Assembly (NCBI RefSeq): GCF_030435705.1
Contig: NZ_CP129382.1
Location: forward strand, 1,426,001-1,490,000
From: Rhizobium sp. SSA_523
GTDB lineage: Bacteria; Pseudomonadota; Alphaproteobacteria; Rhizobiales; Rhizobiaceae
Direction of reading: 5' to 3'
Length of the DNA stretch: 64,000 bases
Notes under the pieces: generated by a model
The model's database searches: none
Told to the model about the DNA's origin: nothing
The model's input: only the letters and a program-made list of their open reading frames with translations
Program-made: the position numbers and the translations under genes
Shown: one piece after another, positions 30,522-39,059 of the stretch
Layout of the letters: every line of letters begins with the position of its first letter
Numbering within the stretch: the first letter of the stretch is position 1

Positions 30522-31151
30522 ATGAGCATTGGCATCCTGCTGGCGTTTGCCGCCACCTCCGTGCTCGTTCTGCTGCTGCCTTCCGCATCCGGCACATTGT
30601 TGCGTGACTACGGCCTCACCAAGGGGCGGCGTCACGCGGCATTGCTGATCCTGCCGATCGTGCTCGGCTATCTGGTCTCCGGACTTCTCGCCTTCGGCCT
30701 CTATTTCGGCATCCATGATCTGGCGCCGGCCATGGAATGGTCGCTCGCCTGGCTGGGCCTCTTCGTGATCGCCATCTATGTGCTGCGCTCGCGCCACAGG
30801 CGACAGGTCTTCCGCCTGGCCGATAACGACAACCTGCCCGCCCAGGGTGTGGCGCGGCTCACTGCCCGGGCGCTTGCCAGCGCGGTGCGGCCGGGCCTGA
30901 TCCTGGCACTGGCCGGCATTTTCTTTCAGATGTCGGCCTCCTTCGGCCCCATGCCTGATTCGCTGCTCGTCACCGCCCAGGCCTTTGCCGCGGCAGCCCT
31001 GGTGGCACCGATCGTGCAACTTTTGATCGCTGAGCCCGCCGCCCGCAAGATTCGCCTCACGCGCCAGCAAAACCCGGCTTCGCGCAAGCCCCGCAGGCGA
31101 TTTATCGCCAGCCGCGCCGTGACGGCCGGCTATCGTCGAATCGCTGCATGA
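30522..31151 (+). CDS. Putative LysE-like membrane protein
   Basis: A 209-residue polytopic protein with five or six hydrophobic segments (FAATSVLVLLLPSAS, HAALLILPIVLGYLVSGLLAFGLYF, WSLAWLGLFVIAIYVL, GLILALAGIFFQM, VTAQAFAAAALVAPIVQLLI). The opening helix followed by LRDYGLTKGRRHAALLI resembles the small-solute exporter fold of the LysE family, though weakly. Substrate unknown. It is preceded by GGGAGGAG and a hairpin GGCGGAT/ATCCGCC at 30484-30504. A hairpin CGCTGCA/TGCAGCG straddles the stop at 31142-31160. Confidence 0.6.
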   Translation: MSIGILLAFAATSVLVLLLPSASGTLLRDYGLTKGRRHAALLILPIVLGYLVSGLLAFGLYFGIHDLAPAMEWSLAWLGLFVIAIYVLRSRHRRQVFRLADNDNLPAQGVARLTARALASAVRPGLILALAGIFFQMSASFGPMPDSLLVTAQAFAAAALVAPIVQLLIAEPAARKIRLTRQQNPASRKPRRRFIASRAVTAGYRRIAA

Positions 31152-31251
31152 CGTGCAGCGTCTTGATGACAGACGCGTGATGCGTTAATGGGATTGATTA
31201 ACGGTCGGATACCGGTGGGCTGAATACATTCATCTTCATGAAAGTGAGACG

Positions 31252-32466
31252 ATGGCGATAACCCGAATCATCGGCTGCAAGGCCCTTGCAGCAGTTGCCA
31301 TTTGCGGCGCCGTGACAGGCTGCTCCAGCGTTCAAACGTCATCCAATGAGAAGACGCCGGCTTCCGCCGATATGGCCGCGACCACCGCGCCGGCCGGCAG
31401 CGAGACCGGAACCACCCTTGCCGCCGCCGGGTCCCAGACAGTCGATGCAAAGACAGTCGATCAGAAGACAGCCGGTTCCAGCACCATCGATTCCAAGACG
31501 GTAGCGAAATCGGGACGCGTCCTTGCCGGTACCGTCGGCGGCACCAATGCCGCCCCTGCCCTGCAGGCCGCCGATCAGGCCATCAACCCGGCCGCCGGTC
31601 AGACGGGCGGCCAGGCTGCCGTTCAGACCGCGCTCCAGACCGGCCAGTCTTCCGCCACGCTTCCCGCCCATGCCGCTTCCAAGGTCGGGCGCGTGACGTT
31701 CGTCTCGCATTCGGCCGATCCCATGCAGCGCGCGGCGGAGACGGCTGCCGTCTCGCTCGACCAGAATGTCCAGCCGGTCGCTGTTCCGGCACTGGCCGTG
31801 GCACCGACTTCGGTGAACAAGCAGGCAGGCCTGACCGCCATCACCATGGCGACGTCGCGCCAGACGATCGAACGGCCGGTGGATGCCGCCGCCTCGCTGA
31901 CGGCGCCAAGCGTCGTCGCCGCCGCCGCCCAGCCGGCTCTGCCGGATGCTGTCACCGGGCCCTTCGCCGCAATCCCGACCCCGCGCCCACGCATCGAGAC
32001 GGCCGGCCCCTCCTCGATGGTCGCCTATGCGGCGCAGCGCCAATCCGGCAGCGGCATGGCGGGCGATTTTTTCCCGCCGGCACCTGGCGCCCCGCTGCCG
32101 CAGACGGCCGATGCGAGCCCGACGGCGCTCAGCAAGCTCATTCATCGCTATGCCGGCCTCTACGGCGTTCCGGAATCGCTGGTCCATCGCGTCGTGCACC
32201 GCGAGAGCAAGTACAATCCCAAGGCCTATAACAAGCAGGGCTTCTGGGGTCTCATGCAGATCAAGTTCGCCACCGCCAAATCCATGGGCTATGACGGCGA
32301 CCCCTCCGGCCTTCTCGATGCCGAAACCAATCTGAAATATGCCATCAAATATCTGCGTGGCGCCTGGCTTGTGGCCGATAACGATCCCGACCACGCAATC
32401 CGTCTCTATGCCCGCGGCTATTATTACGATGCCAAGCGCAAGAACATGCTGAACGTGCTTCAGTAA
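31252..32466 (+). CDS. Lipoprotein lytic transglycosylase (SLT domain)
   Basis: Murein lytic transglycosylase, probably anchored in the outer membrane. The signal peptide ends in a lipobox VTGC (Cys24). Residues about 25-280 are a low-complexity Ala/Thr/Gln linker with TVDAKTVDQK/TIDSKTV repeats. The C-terminal ~110 residues are an SLT catalytic domain: SKLIHRYAGLYGVPESLVHR, catalytic Glu in HRESKYNPKAYN, GFWGLMQIKFATAKSMGY and ETNLKYAIKYL. The start at ATG 31252 follows GTGAGACG. It stands alone, between a LysE-like gene and a convergent beta-lactamase-like gene. Confidence 0.9.
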   Translation: MAITRIIGCKALAAVAICGAVTGCSSVQTSSNEKTPASADMAATTAPAGSETGTTLAAAGSQTVDAKTVDQKTAGSSTIDSKTVAKSGRVLAGTVGGTNAAPALQAADQAINPAAGQTGGQAAVQTALQTGQSSATLPAHAASKVGRVTFVSHSADPMQRAAETAAVSLDQNVQPVAVPALAVAPTSVNKQAGLTAITMATSRQTIERPVDAAASLTAPSVVAAAAQPALPDAVTGPFAAIPTPRPRIETAGPSSMVAYAAQRQSGSGMAGDFFPPAPGAPLPQTADASPTALSKLIHRYAGLYGVPESLVHRVVHRESKYNPKAYNKQGFWGLMQIKFATAKSMGYDGDPSGLLDAETNLKYAIKYLRGAWLVADNDPDHAIRLYARGYYYDAKRKNMLNVLQ

Positions 32467-32686
32467 GCCGGCCGGAACCACAGCTCCCCGATCCGCTCTG
32501 CGCCCGCACCTCCGGGTCCTGCAGCCGCAAGACCCACAGGCAGATCAGGCCGGCAGAAGCGGCCTCTGCAGCCTCTTGCGCGCGGCGTGCGCCTTGGTTT
32601 CCGCGCGCTCCTCAATATTCGGCGTTCAGCCGGCCGGGCCAGACGGCAGCGATCGCTTGCCGCCGTGTCTCCCCGTCAGCACGTCA

Positions 32687-34138
32687 TCAGCCTCCATTGG
32701 CCGGCATTGCTCCAGCCGGCGCTCCTTCAGCCGGCAGTGCCTCAGCCGGATCTCCCTCAGCCCGCGCTCCTTCAGCCGGTAGAGCCGCCAGAACGGCTTC
32801 CGCCAGTCCATTGCCCTGCCAGCCAAGCGAGGAAGGGGTCAGCCCGAGCCTCACCACCACCAGGCGGCGCGAGGGAACGACCGTAATGGTCTGCCCGTCG
32901 TGGCCCTGCAGCACGAAGCCATCGGCCGGCATCGCGCTGCCCGGGCCGCGCCGGGGGATCCAGGTCTGCAGATGCGAATAGCGGCGGCCGGACGCGGCCG
33001 TCGGCTCCGCCATGGCCTTTACGAAGCCCGGCGGCAACAGGCGTTGCCCGTTCCAGATGCCATCCTGCGCCAGAAAGAGCCCGAACCGCGCCCAGTCGCG
33101 CGCCGTCGCATAGAGGTAGGAGCCGCCAACGAAAGTGCCCGAGGCATCGGCCTCCAGAATGGCACTGGTCATCTCCAGCGGACCGAACAGCGCCGCCTGC
33201 GGAAAGGCGAGCGCAGCGCGGCGGTCCCCAATGCGGTTCATCCAGATGCGCGACAGGAGAACGGCCGTTCCGGTGGAATAATCGAAGGCGGTGCCGGGCG
33301 GTGCCGCAAGCGGTTGGCGCGCGGCAAACCCCGCCATGTCCGGCTCCAGAAACAGCATGCGCGTCACATCGGCCACCGTGCCGTAATTCTCGTTGAAGGC
33401 GAGCCCGCTCTGCATGGCCATCAGATCCGCAAGCGTGATGGCGGCGCGTGCGTCACCGGCCCATTGCGGCAGCAGGGCGCGGTCGGTCAGCGCCATCTTG
33501 CCCTGCGCGATCATCCGTCCGATCAGCGCGGCATTCACTGTCTTGGTCATCGACCAGCCGAGCAGTGGGACGGATGCGTCAAACCCCTCCCCATAGCGCT
33601 CCGCCAGGATGCGGCCGTCGTGAACGATCAGCGCCGCGCGCAGATCCGGCCCGACAAGCCCATCCTGCGCCAACAGGGCAGCCATGCCCGGATCGGCCTG
33701 CACCGCCTGCCCTTCCGGCCAGGCAAGATCGGCGCGCGGCGCGGGAGCCGCGGCGGCATCGGCCACCGGACGCGGCGCGTCTGCAATGACCGTCTCGCCC
33801 TCCGGCAGCACGGCGCAACCGAGGCCAGGGCGAAAGACCGCAGTTGCCGTCGGCCTCAGGCTGCCCCAGAGCCCGGCGGTGACGCGCCCCTCCTGCCGGT
33901 CGACCGAGACAGTCATCAGCTGCAGAAACGGATTTCCGGGCGCCTGCACATCGAGGCGCAGCACGGCAGCGGCATCGCGCCCGGCGATGAAGACGTTGGA
34001 GCAGACGATCTTCGCCGCATAGCCGCTGCCAACCCGCAATATGGCGGGCGGTGCAAACGAAATCACGCCGATCGCGACAAGGACAAGGCAGACAAGCAAT
34101 AAGAAGAAATATTTGGCTATTCGCTGCAATAGACGCAT
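32687..34138 (-). CDS. Serine hydrolase of the beta-lactamase/PBP-like fold, membrane anchored
   Basis: Class C beta-lactamase-related hydrolase (beta-lactamase Pfam family); real substrate unknown, and antibiotic resistance should not be assumed. The 483-residue product has an N-terminal anchor helix (YFFLLLVCLVLVAIGVISF, about 10-28), a ~130-residue extracytoplasmic segment, then the hydrolase domain with the nucleophile motif SMTK (Ser196-Lys199) and YSTG as the Tyr motif. The C-terminus carries degenerate PAEGA repeats (about the last 32 residues). I start at ATG 34138 (GGAG upstream) rather than an in-frame TTG. It is divergent from btaA. Confidence 0.85.
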   Translation of the reverse strand: MRLLQRIAKYFFLLLVCLVLVAIGVISFAPPAILRVGSGYAAKIVCSNVFIAGRDAAAVLRLDVQAPGNPFLQLMTVSVDRQEGRVTAGLWGSLRPTATAVFRPGLGCAVLPEGETVIADAPRPVADAAAAPAPRADLAWPEGQAVQADPGMAALLAQDGLVGPDLRAALIVHDGRILAERYGEGFDASVPLLGWSMTKTVNAALIGRMIAQGKMALTDRALLPQWAGDARAAITLADLMAMQSGLAFNENYGTVADVTRMLFLEPDMAGFAARQPLAAPPGTAFDYSTGTAVLLSRIWMNRIGDRRAALAFPQAALFGPLEMTSAILEADASGTFVGGSYLYATARDWARFGLFLAQDGIWNGQRLLPPGFVKAMAEPTAASGRRYSHLQTWIPRRGPGSAMPADGFVLQGHDGQTITVVPSRRLVVVRLGLTPSSLGWQGNGLAEAVLAALPAEGARAEGDPAEALPAEGAPAGAMPANGG

Positions 34139-34237
34139 GGACCGCTCCGGCCGAGACAAGGATCAAGTTCATCGAAGCAGGTTTCGCCCGGCGAGGAAAG
34201 CATCCTCACCGTTGCAGCCTCGCAATCCCACAGGTCC

Positions 34238-34255
34238 GCGTCATTAAACTGCAAC
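34238..34255 (+). promoter_or_regulatory. Candidate Pho box upstream of btaA
   Basis: GCGTCAT-TAAA-CTGCAAC at 34238-34255 matches the rhizobial Pho-box layout CTGTCAT-N4-CTGTCAT at 9 of 14 fixed positions with correct spacing, 50 bp before the btaA ATG. PhoB control of betaine-lipid genes is established in related rhizobia; the site itself is inferred. Confidence 0.4.
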
Positions 34256-34305
34256 ACGCCGAGATTAGAGCCTTCCGAAACTCGTCACGAGGTGGGGAAG
34301 CGGTC

Positions 34306-35559
34306 ATGGCGGATATTGCACCGGAAGCCAGTTTTCTGAAGAACGGAAAACTGAAAACGGCCCTCTTGCAGCACAAGGCTCTGTCCCGGAGCGGATTGTC
34401 GGAACGGCTCTTCGGCCTCCTGTTTTCGGGCCTGGTCTATCCGCAGATCTGGGAGGATCCCGATGTCGACATGGCCGGCATGGAACTGGCGGAGGGCCAC
34501 AGGATCGTGACGATCGGCTCCGGCGGCTGCAACATGCTCGCTTATCTGTCGCGCCACCCGGCCGCGATCGACGTCGTTGACCTCAACCCGCACCATATCG
34601 CGCTGAACCGCCTGAAGCTTGCCGCCTTCGCAAATCTGCCCGCCCATGCGGATGTGGTGCGCATGCTGGGAGCGCAGGGCGGCACCGGAGCGGGCAACGG
34701 CCAGGCCTTCGACCGGTTCATCGCGCCGCAGCTCGACAGCGCCACCCGCGCCTACTGGAGCAGGCGCGGCCTGAGCGGGCGCCGCCGCATCGCGGTCTTC
34801 GATCGCAATATCTACCGCACCGGCCTGTTGGGCCGCTTCATTCTCGCCGGCCATATCCTGGCCCGCCTGCACGGGGTCGATCTGACGGAGATCGCGCATG
34901 CACGCTCGCTTCGCGACCAGCGGCAGTTTTTCGACGATCGGGTTGCGCCGCTGTTCGACAAGCCCTTCATCCGCTGGATGACGGGCAAGAAGAGCTCGTT
35001 ATTCGGGCTTGGCATTCCGCCGCAGCAATATGATGAACTGGCGAGTCTCGCACCGGAAGGCGCCATCGCTCCGGTCTTGCGCCAGCGCCTGGAAAAGCTG
35101 GCCTGCCATTTCCCGCTGCGCGACAATTATTTCGCATGGCAGGCCTTTGTTCGCCGCTATCCCAGGCCGCATGAGGGCGCGCTGCCCACCTATCTCAAGC
35201 CGGAGCACTATCGCAGCATTCGCGACAATGCCGCCCGCGTCACCGTGCATCACGCCACCTTCACCGAACGTCTGGCGCAGAAGGCGGCAGGCTCGGTCGA
35301 TCGCTTCGTGCTGCTCGACGCGCAGGACTGGATGAACGACGACCAGCTGAATGCGCTCTGGGCGGAGATGACCCGCACGGCCGGCGGCGCGGCGCGCGTG
35401 ATCTTCCGCACGGCGGCAGAGCGCAGCATTATCGAGGGGCGGATCTCGCCGGCGATCCGCGACCAGTGGACCTATCTGGCAGACCGTTCCGCGGAGCTGA
35501 ACCTGCAGGACCGCTCTGCCATTTACGGCGGCTTCCACATCTACGTGAAGAAGGCCTGA
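34306..35559 (+). CDS. btaA: S-adenosylmethionine:diacylglycerol 3-amino-3-carboxypropyl transferase BtaA
   Basis: First step of diacylglyceryl-trimethylhomoserine (DGTS) betaine-lipid synthesis, transferring the aminocarboxypropyl group of SAM to diacylglycerol. The 417-residue product shows LVYPQIWEDPDVDMAGMEL, the SAM loop IVTIGSGGCNMLAYL, VVDLNPHHIALNRLKLAA, FDRNIYRTGLLGRFI and FVLLDAQDWM, all BtaA features. ATG 34306 has GGGGAAG upstream; the 85-residue upstream extension overlaps the divergent gene and is rejected. The gap to btaB is 4 bp. Confidence 0.94.
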   Translation: MADIAPEASFLKNGKLKTALLQHKALSRSGLSERLFGLLFSGLVYPQIWEDPDVDMAGMELAEGHRIVTIGSGGCNMLAYLSRHPAAIDVVDLNPHHIALNRLKLAAFANLPAHADVVRMLGAQGGTGAGNGQAFDRFIAPQLDSATRAYWSRRGLSGRRRIAVFDRNIYRTGLLGRFILAGHILARLHGVDLTEIAHARSLRDQRQFFDDRVAPLFDKPFIRWMTGKKSSLFGLGIPPQQYDELASLAPEGAIAPVLRQRLEKLACHFPLRDNYFAWQAFVRRYPRPHEGALPTYLKPEHYRSIRDNAARVTVHHATFTERLAQKAAGSVDRFVLLDAQDWMNDDQLNALWAEMTRTAGGAARVIFRTAAERSIIEGRISPAIRDQWTYLADRSAELNLQDRSAIYGGFHIYVKKA

Positions 35560-35563
35560 GGCC

Positions 35564-36232
35564 GTGGCAAATGATCGTCACGCCATGGATGCCGATCATG
35601 CGGCCCGGATGGACCGGATGTATCGCTATCAGCGGCATATCTATGACCTGACCCGCAAATATTACCTTCTCGGTCGCGACCGCGCGATCAGCGAGCTGCA
35701 GGTACCGAAAAACGGGTCGCTGCTGGAGATCGGCTGCGGCACCGGGCGCAATCTCATGCTGGCGCACCGGCTCTATCCGACCGCGCGGCTCTATGGGCTC
35801 GATATTTCGGCACAAATGCTGGCCACCACCCGCGCCAATTTTCGCGGCAAGGCGGTTCAGCCGGTGCTGAGCGTCGCGGATGCCACGAGCTTCACCCCCG
35901 CGATCTTCGGCATGGACGGGTTCGACCGGGTGATGGTCTCCTACGCGCTCTCGATGATCCCCGACTGGGAGGGCGCCTTGCGCGCGGCACTCTTCTCCGT
36001 CAAGCCCGGCGGATCGCTGCATATCGTCGATTTCGGCCAGCAGGAACACTTGCCGCTCTGGTTCAGGACAGGCTTGCGCAGCTGGTTGGCGCGCTTCCAT
36101 GTCACTCCGCGGGCAGGGCTTGCAGAGGCTTTGGAGCGCCAGCGCCTCGAAGCCGATGAGGATCTCCACTTTGCCCCGCTTTATCGCGGCTATGCCTGGC
36201 ACGCCATCCTTCGGCGAAGAGCACCGGCCTGA
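35564..36232 (+). CDS. btaB: Diacylglyceryl-homoserine N-methyltransferase BtaB
   Basis: Adds three methyl groups from SAM to diacylglyceryl-homoserine, giving DGTS, a phosphorus-free membrane lipid used when phosphate is short. The 222-residue class I methyltransferase has HAARMDRMYRYQRHIYDLTRKYYLLGRD-type N-terminus (about 12-39), the SAM loop LLEIGCGTGRNL and SYALSMIPDW. The start is probably GTG 35564, 4 bp past btaA; ATG 35585 is the alternative. Tight spacing shows an operon with btaA. Confidence 0.93.
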   Translation: MANDRHAMDADHAARMDRMYRYQRHIYDLTRKYYLLGRDRAISELQVPKNGSLLEIGCGTGRNLMLAHRLYPTARLYGLDISAQMLATTRANFRGKAVQPVLSVADATSFTPAIFGMDGFDRVMVSYALSMIPDWEGALRAALFSVKPGGSLHIVDFGQQEHLPLWFRTGLRSWLARFHVTPRAGLAEALERQRLEADEDLHFAPLYRGYAWHAILRRRAPA

Positions 36233-36502
36233 GGGCCACAAGGCGCTTCCCCTGCAGCCGAACGCGCGAAAGTGAGGGGCACTTTACTCCTGATGCCGCA
36301 ACAGTTTTGACATTTGCCGCCATTGGCTGCACCGTGGCGCGCATTGCCACATTCCTAATGGCTGAAATTCCACATCTGATTCTCTTCTGCCGCACGCTCG
36401 AGAACCAGATCTGGATGTCGAAGGCCGCCAGGACAAAAAAACACAGACCACCGGCGCGCGAAGATCCTGATGAGGCTTTGCCAGCGGGCTTGCAGGGGAC
36501 GC

Positions 36503-37288
36503 ATGCACTTCATCATCTCACTCCTTATCATGGCGGCCGCCCTGTCGGGCTGCACCTCGACCGGACCGGAGGCGCTCACCGCCGGGCTCTCAGCGCCGAA
36601 ACAGCGCTTCAAGGACAAGGACCCGCAGGATTTCGGTCACCGGCATCCCGGCCGTCACCCGATTCACGGCATTGACGTGTCCAAATGGAACGGCGATGTG
36701 GACTGGGCCAAGGTCAGGAATGCGGGCGTGGATTTCGTCTTCATCAAGGCGACCGAAGGCGGCGACCGGGTGGATGCCGCCTTCCAACGAAACTGGCGCG
36801 GCGCTGCTACCGCCGGCCTCGCCCATGCCCCCTTCCATTTCTACTATTTCTGCACCGGCCCGGATGAGCAGGCGGACTGGTTCACAGCCAATGTGCCGAA
36901 AAGCGCACTCACCATGCCGCCCGTTCTCGACGTGGAATGGAATCCCGGCTCGCCGACCTGCAAGACAAGGCCGGAGCCCGCAGCCGTTCGCGCGGTCATG
37001 GCGCGCTTCCTGTCCCGCATCGAGGCCCATTACGGCAAGCGACCGATCATCTACACCTCCGTCGATTTCCATCGGGAAAATCTGGTCGGCCATTTCCGCA
37101 ACTACCCCTTCTGGGTCCGCTCCGTCGCCGCCCATCCGGAAGAGATCTATCCCGGCCGTGACTGGTCCTTCTGGCAATATACGTCGACAGGCGTTATTCC
37201 GGGAATCGGCGGCGACACGGATATCAATGTCTTCAACGGCACTGCCAGGCATTGGGAGGATTGGCTCGGCCGAGCCGGCAAATCCTGA
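36503..37288 (+). CDS. GH25 lysozyme-family lipoprotein
   Basis: Glycoside hydrolase family 25 muramidase expected to cleave MurNAc-GlcNAc bonds. The 261-residue product has a signal peptide ending in lipobox LSGC, so it is probably an outer-membrane lipoprotein. The catalytic domain shows HGIDVSKWNGDVDWAKV, FVFIKATEG, FHFYYFC and PPVLDVEWNP, whose Asp-x-Glu holds the catalytic acids, then IIYTSVDF and WSFWQYTSTG. ATG 36503 is preceded by AGGGGAC; an ATG 33 bp earlier is less likely. It stands upstream of another murein hydrolase gene. Confidence 0.9.
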   Translation: MHFIISLLIMAAALSGCTSTGPEALTAGLSAPKQRFKDKDPQDFGHRHPGRHPIHGIDVSKWNGDVDWAKVRNAGVDFVFIKATEGGDRVDAAFQRNWRGAATAGLAHAPFHFYYFCTGPDEQADWFTANVPKSALTMPPVLDVEWNPGSPTCKTRPEPAAVRAVMARFLSRIEAHYGKRPIIYTSVDFHRENLVGHFRNYPFWVRSVAAHPEEIYPGRDWSFWQYTSTGVIPGIGGDTDINVFNGTARHWEDWLGRAGKS

Positions 37289-37402
37289 TTTTGACCGCCC
37301 GACTGCCAGATAAGGGCCAGCTTATCATCGAAGTTCGCATTTGCCTCTCTTCCGTCACAAAGCTTGCGGAGAGCAGACCACACATTGACGCGAGGACACC
37401 GT

Positions 37403-38614
37403 ATGACATCTTCCTATTTCCGATCCGCTTCGCTCGCCTTGGCCATGACGGCCGCAGCTCTGTCTCCGGCTCTCGCCCAGACGGCAGCGCCCTCGACGGC
37501 CGCCTGTGGCGGCGACCTGTCCGCCTTCCTGGAGGGCGTCAAGGCGGAGGCGACGGCGCAGGGCATCCCGGCCGATGCTGCCGACAAGGCGCTTGCCGGA
37601 GCGCGGATCGATGAGAAGGTGCTGTCGCGGGATAGGGCGCAGGGCGTGTTCCGCCAGACCTTCCTCGAGTTTTCACAGCGGACCGTCAGCCAGGCCCGCC
37701 TCGATATCGGCCGCAAGAAATTGCAGGACCTGTCGAGCACATTCGCGAAGGCCCAAGAGGATTACGGCGTCGCGCCGGGCGTGATCGCCGCTTTCTGGGC
37801 GATGGAGACCGATTTCGGCGCCGTGCAGGGCGATTTCAACACCCGCAACGCGCTCGTCACTCTCGCCCATGACTGCCGCCGTCCGGAACTCTTCCGGCCG
37901 CAGCTGATCGCCCTCATCCAGATGGTCCAGCATGGCGACCTCGATCCGCAGAGCAATACCGGCGCCTGGGCCGGCGAGATCGGCCAGGTGCAGATGCTTC
38001 CCAAGGACATCATCGCCCATGGCGTCGATGGCGATGGCGACGGTCACGTCAATGTCAAGACCAGCGCGCCGGACGCCATTCTGACCGCCGCCTCCTTCAT
38101 CAAGAGCCTCGGCTTTCGCGCCGGCGAGCCCTGGATTCAGGAAGTCGAACTGCCGGAGGAATTGCCTTGGGAAAAATCCGGTCTCGGCAATGAGGTGCCG
38201 GCAGGCGAGTGGTTCAAGCTCGGCGTGAAGCCGCGCGACGGCAAGACGGAATTTTCCGAGCTGCCGGCAGCCCTTATCCTGCCCCAGGGCCGTAAGGGGC
38301 CGGCCTTCTTGACCTATCCGAATTTCGCCATCTATCTCGAATGGAACAAGTCCTTCATCTACACGACCTCGGCCGCCTATTTCGCGACCCGGCTTTCCGG
38401 GGCCCCGCCCTATCAGAAGGGCAATCCGGAACAGGGTCTGACGATCGACGAGATGAAGGCTCTTCAGGCCAAGCTCGACGCCAAGGATCACGATGTCGGC
38501 GAAATCGACGGCATTCTTGGTTCGGGCACGCGCCGGGCGGTCCAGCGCGAACAAAAGCGCCTGGGGCTGCCGGCGGATGGTTGGCCGACCGCCGCGCTGT
38601 TGAACGCGCTCTGA
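37403..38614 (+). CDS. mltB: Lytic murein transglycosylase, MltB type
   Basis: Exported lytic transglycosylase cutting glycan strands with 1,6-anhydro products. The 403-residue product has a Sec signal peptide (cleavage after LSPALAQ), an SLT_2 domain with the catalytic Glu in AAFWAMETDFGAVQG, FFRPQLIALI-type segments and IGQVQMLPKDI. The C-terminal PG_binding_1 module is TIDEMKALQAKLDAKDHDVG to LGLPADGWPTAAL. The start at ATG 37403 (CGAGGA upstream) gives a normal signal peptide. A terminator is about 170 bp downstream. Confidence 0.92.
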   Translation: MTSSYFRSASLALAMTAAALSPALAQTAAPSTAACGGDLSAFLEGVKAEATAQGIPADAADKALAGARIDEKVLSRDRAQGVFRQTFLEFSQRTVSQARLDIGRKKLQDLSSTFAKAQEDYGVAPGVIAAFWAMETDFGAVQGDFNTRNALVTLAHDCRRPELFRPQLIALIQMVQHGDLDPQSNTGAWAGEIGQVQMLPKDIIAHGVDGDGDGHVNVKTSAPDAILTAASFIKSLGFRAGEPWIQEVELPEELPWEKSGLGNEVPAGEWFKLGVKPRDGKTEFSELPAALILPQGRKGPAFLTYPNFAIYLEWNKSFIYTTSAAYFATRLSGAPPYQKGNPEQGLTIDEMKALQAKLDAKDHDVGEIDGILGSGTRRAVQREQKRLGLPADGWPTAALLNAL

Positions 38615-38981
38615 GACAGGATGGAAAGGGCGGGTGCAGAGGTCTGTTGCATCCGCCTCCCCTCGTTCGATCCGGTTCGCCCTTCCCGCCACATCCGCAG
38701 TTCAGCGGCACGATTCTCGGCGGCGAGGGATACCGCACTGCAACAAAAGTTCGATGGCTGGCCGAAAACTTCACGAAGTGTGACGCCCTGTAACAGCTCG
38801 GGCGGTTTTTTTCACCCTTTGTTAGGCACGTTCATCAACACTTTAATGTAGAATCTTCAGCGACTTAAACCCTTTATGCTAGTCTGTCGTCCACAAGCCT
38901 TACGGCACTGCAGCACATTATTCGCTTTTCAAAGCCCGTCTTCTGCCATTAAGTTTTGAGCGTTAACGCAAGGAGACGGAC
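38615..38981. other. Intergenic region after mltB
   Basis: About 365 bp holding the terminator described at 38784-38812 and then an AT-rich stretch (38813-38980) that presumably contains the promoter of the microprotein gene. TTAAACCCTTTATGCTAGT at 38868-38886 is a possible core. GCGTTAACGC at 38950-38959 is a 10-bp palindrome. Confidence 0.4.
38784..38812 (+). terminator. Rho-independent terminator downstream of mltB
   Basis: CGCC-CTG-TAA-CAG-(CTC)-GGCG hairpin at 38784-38804 followed by seven T residues (38806-38812). A further hairpin GGCGGGTGCA/TGCATCCGCC occurs at 38629-38657, just after the stop, without a T-run. Confidence 0.65.
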
Positions 38982-39059
38982 ATGGGACGCACTTATTCCT
39001 TCAATCTCCTCCTCTTCAGTGCAGCGTTTGTTTTTGTCGCTTCAATGCTCTTTGTCTGA
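38982..39059 (+). CDS. 25-residue hydrophobic microprotein
   Basis: A very short gene: ATG, 25 codons, TGA. The product is MGRTYSFNLLLF followed by SAAFVFVASMLFV, a single membrane helix with a short polar basic N-terminus. Evidence for reality is the near-perfect Shine-Dalgarno AAGGAGA 5 bp before the ATG, an AT-rich promoter-like region upstream and a terminator insulating it from mltB. I recognise no family. It could be a membrane microprotein that modulates a larger complex. Confidence 0.6.
   Translation: MGRTYSFNLLLFSAAFVFVASMLFV

Noticed and set aside
32687..34138. Acquired antibiotic-resistance beta-lactamase
   Set aside because: It has the SxxK fold motif but a membrane anchor, a long N-terminal domain and chromosomal context; resistance is not supported.
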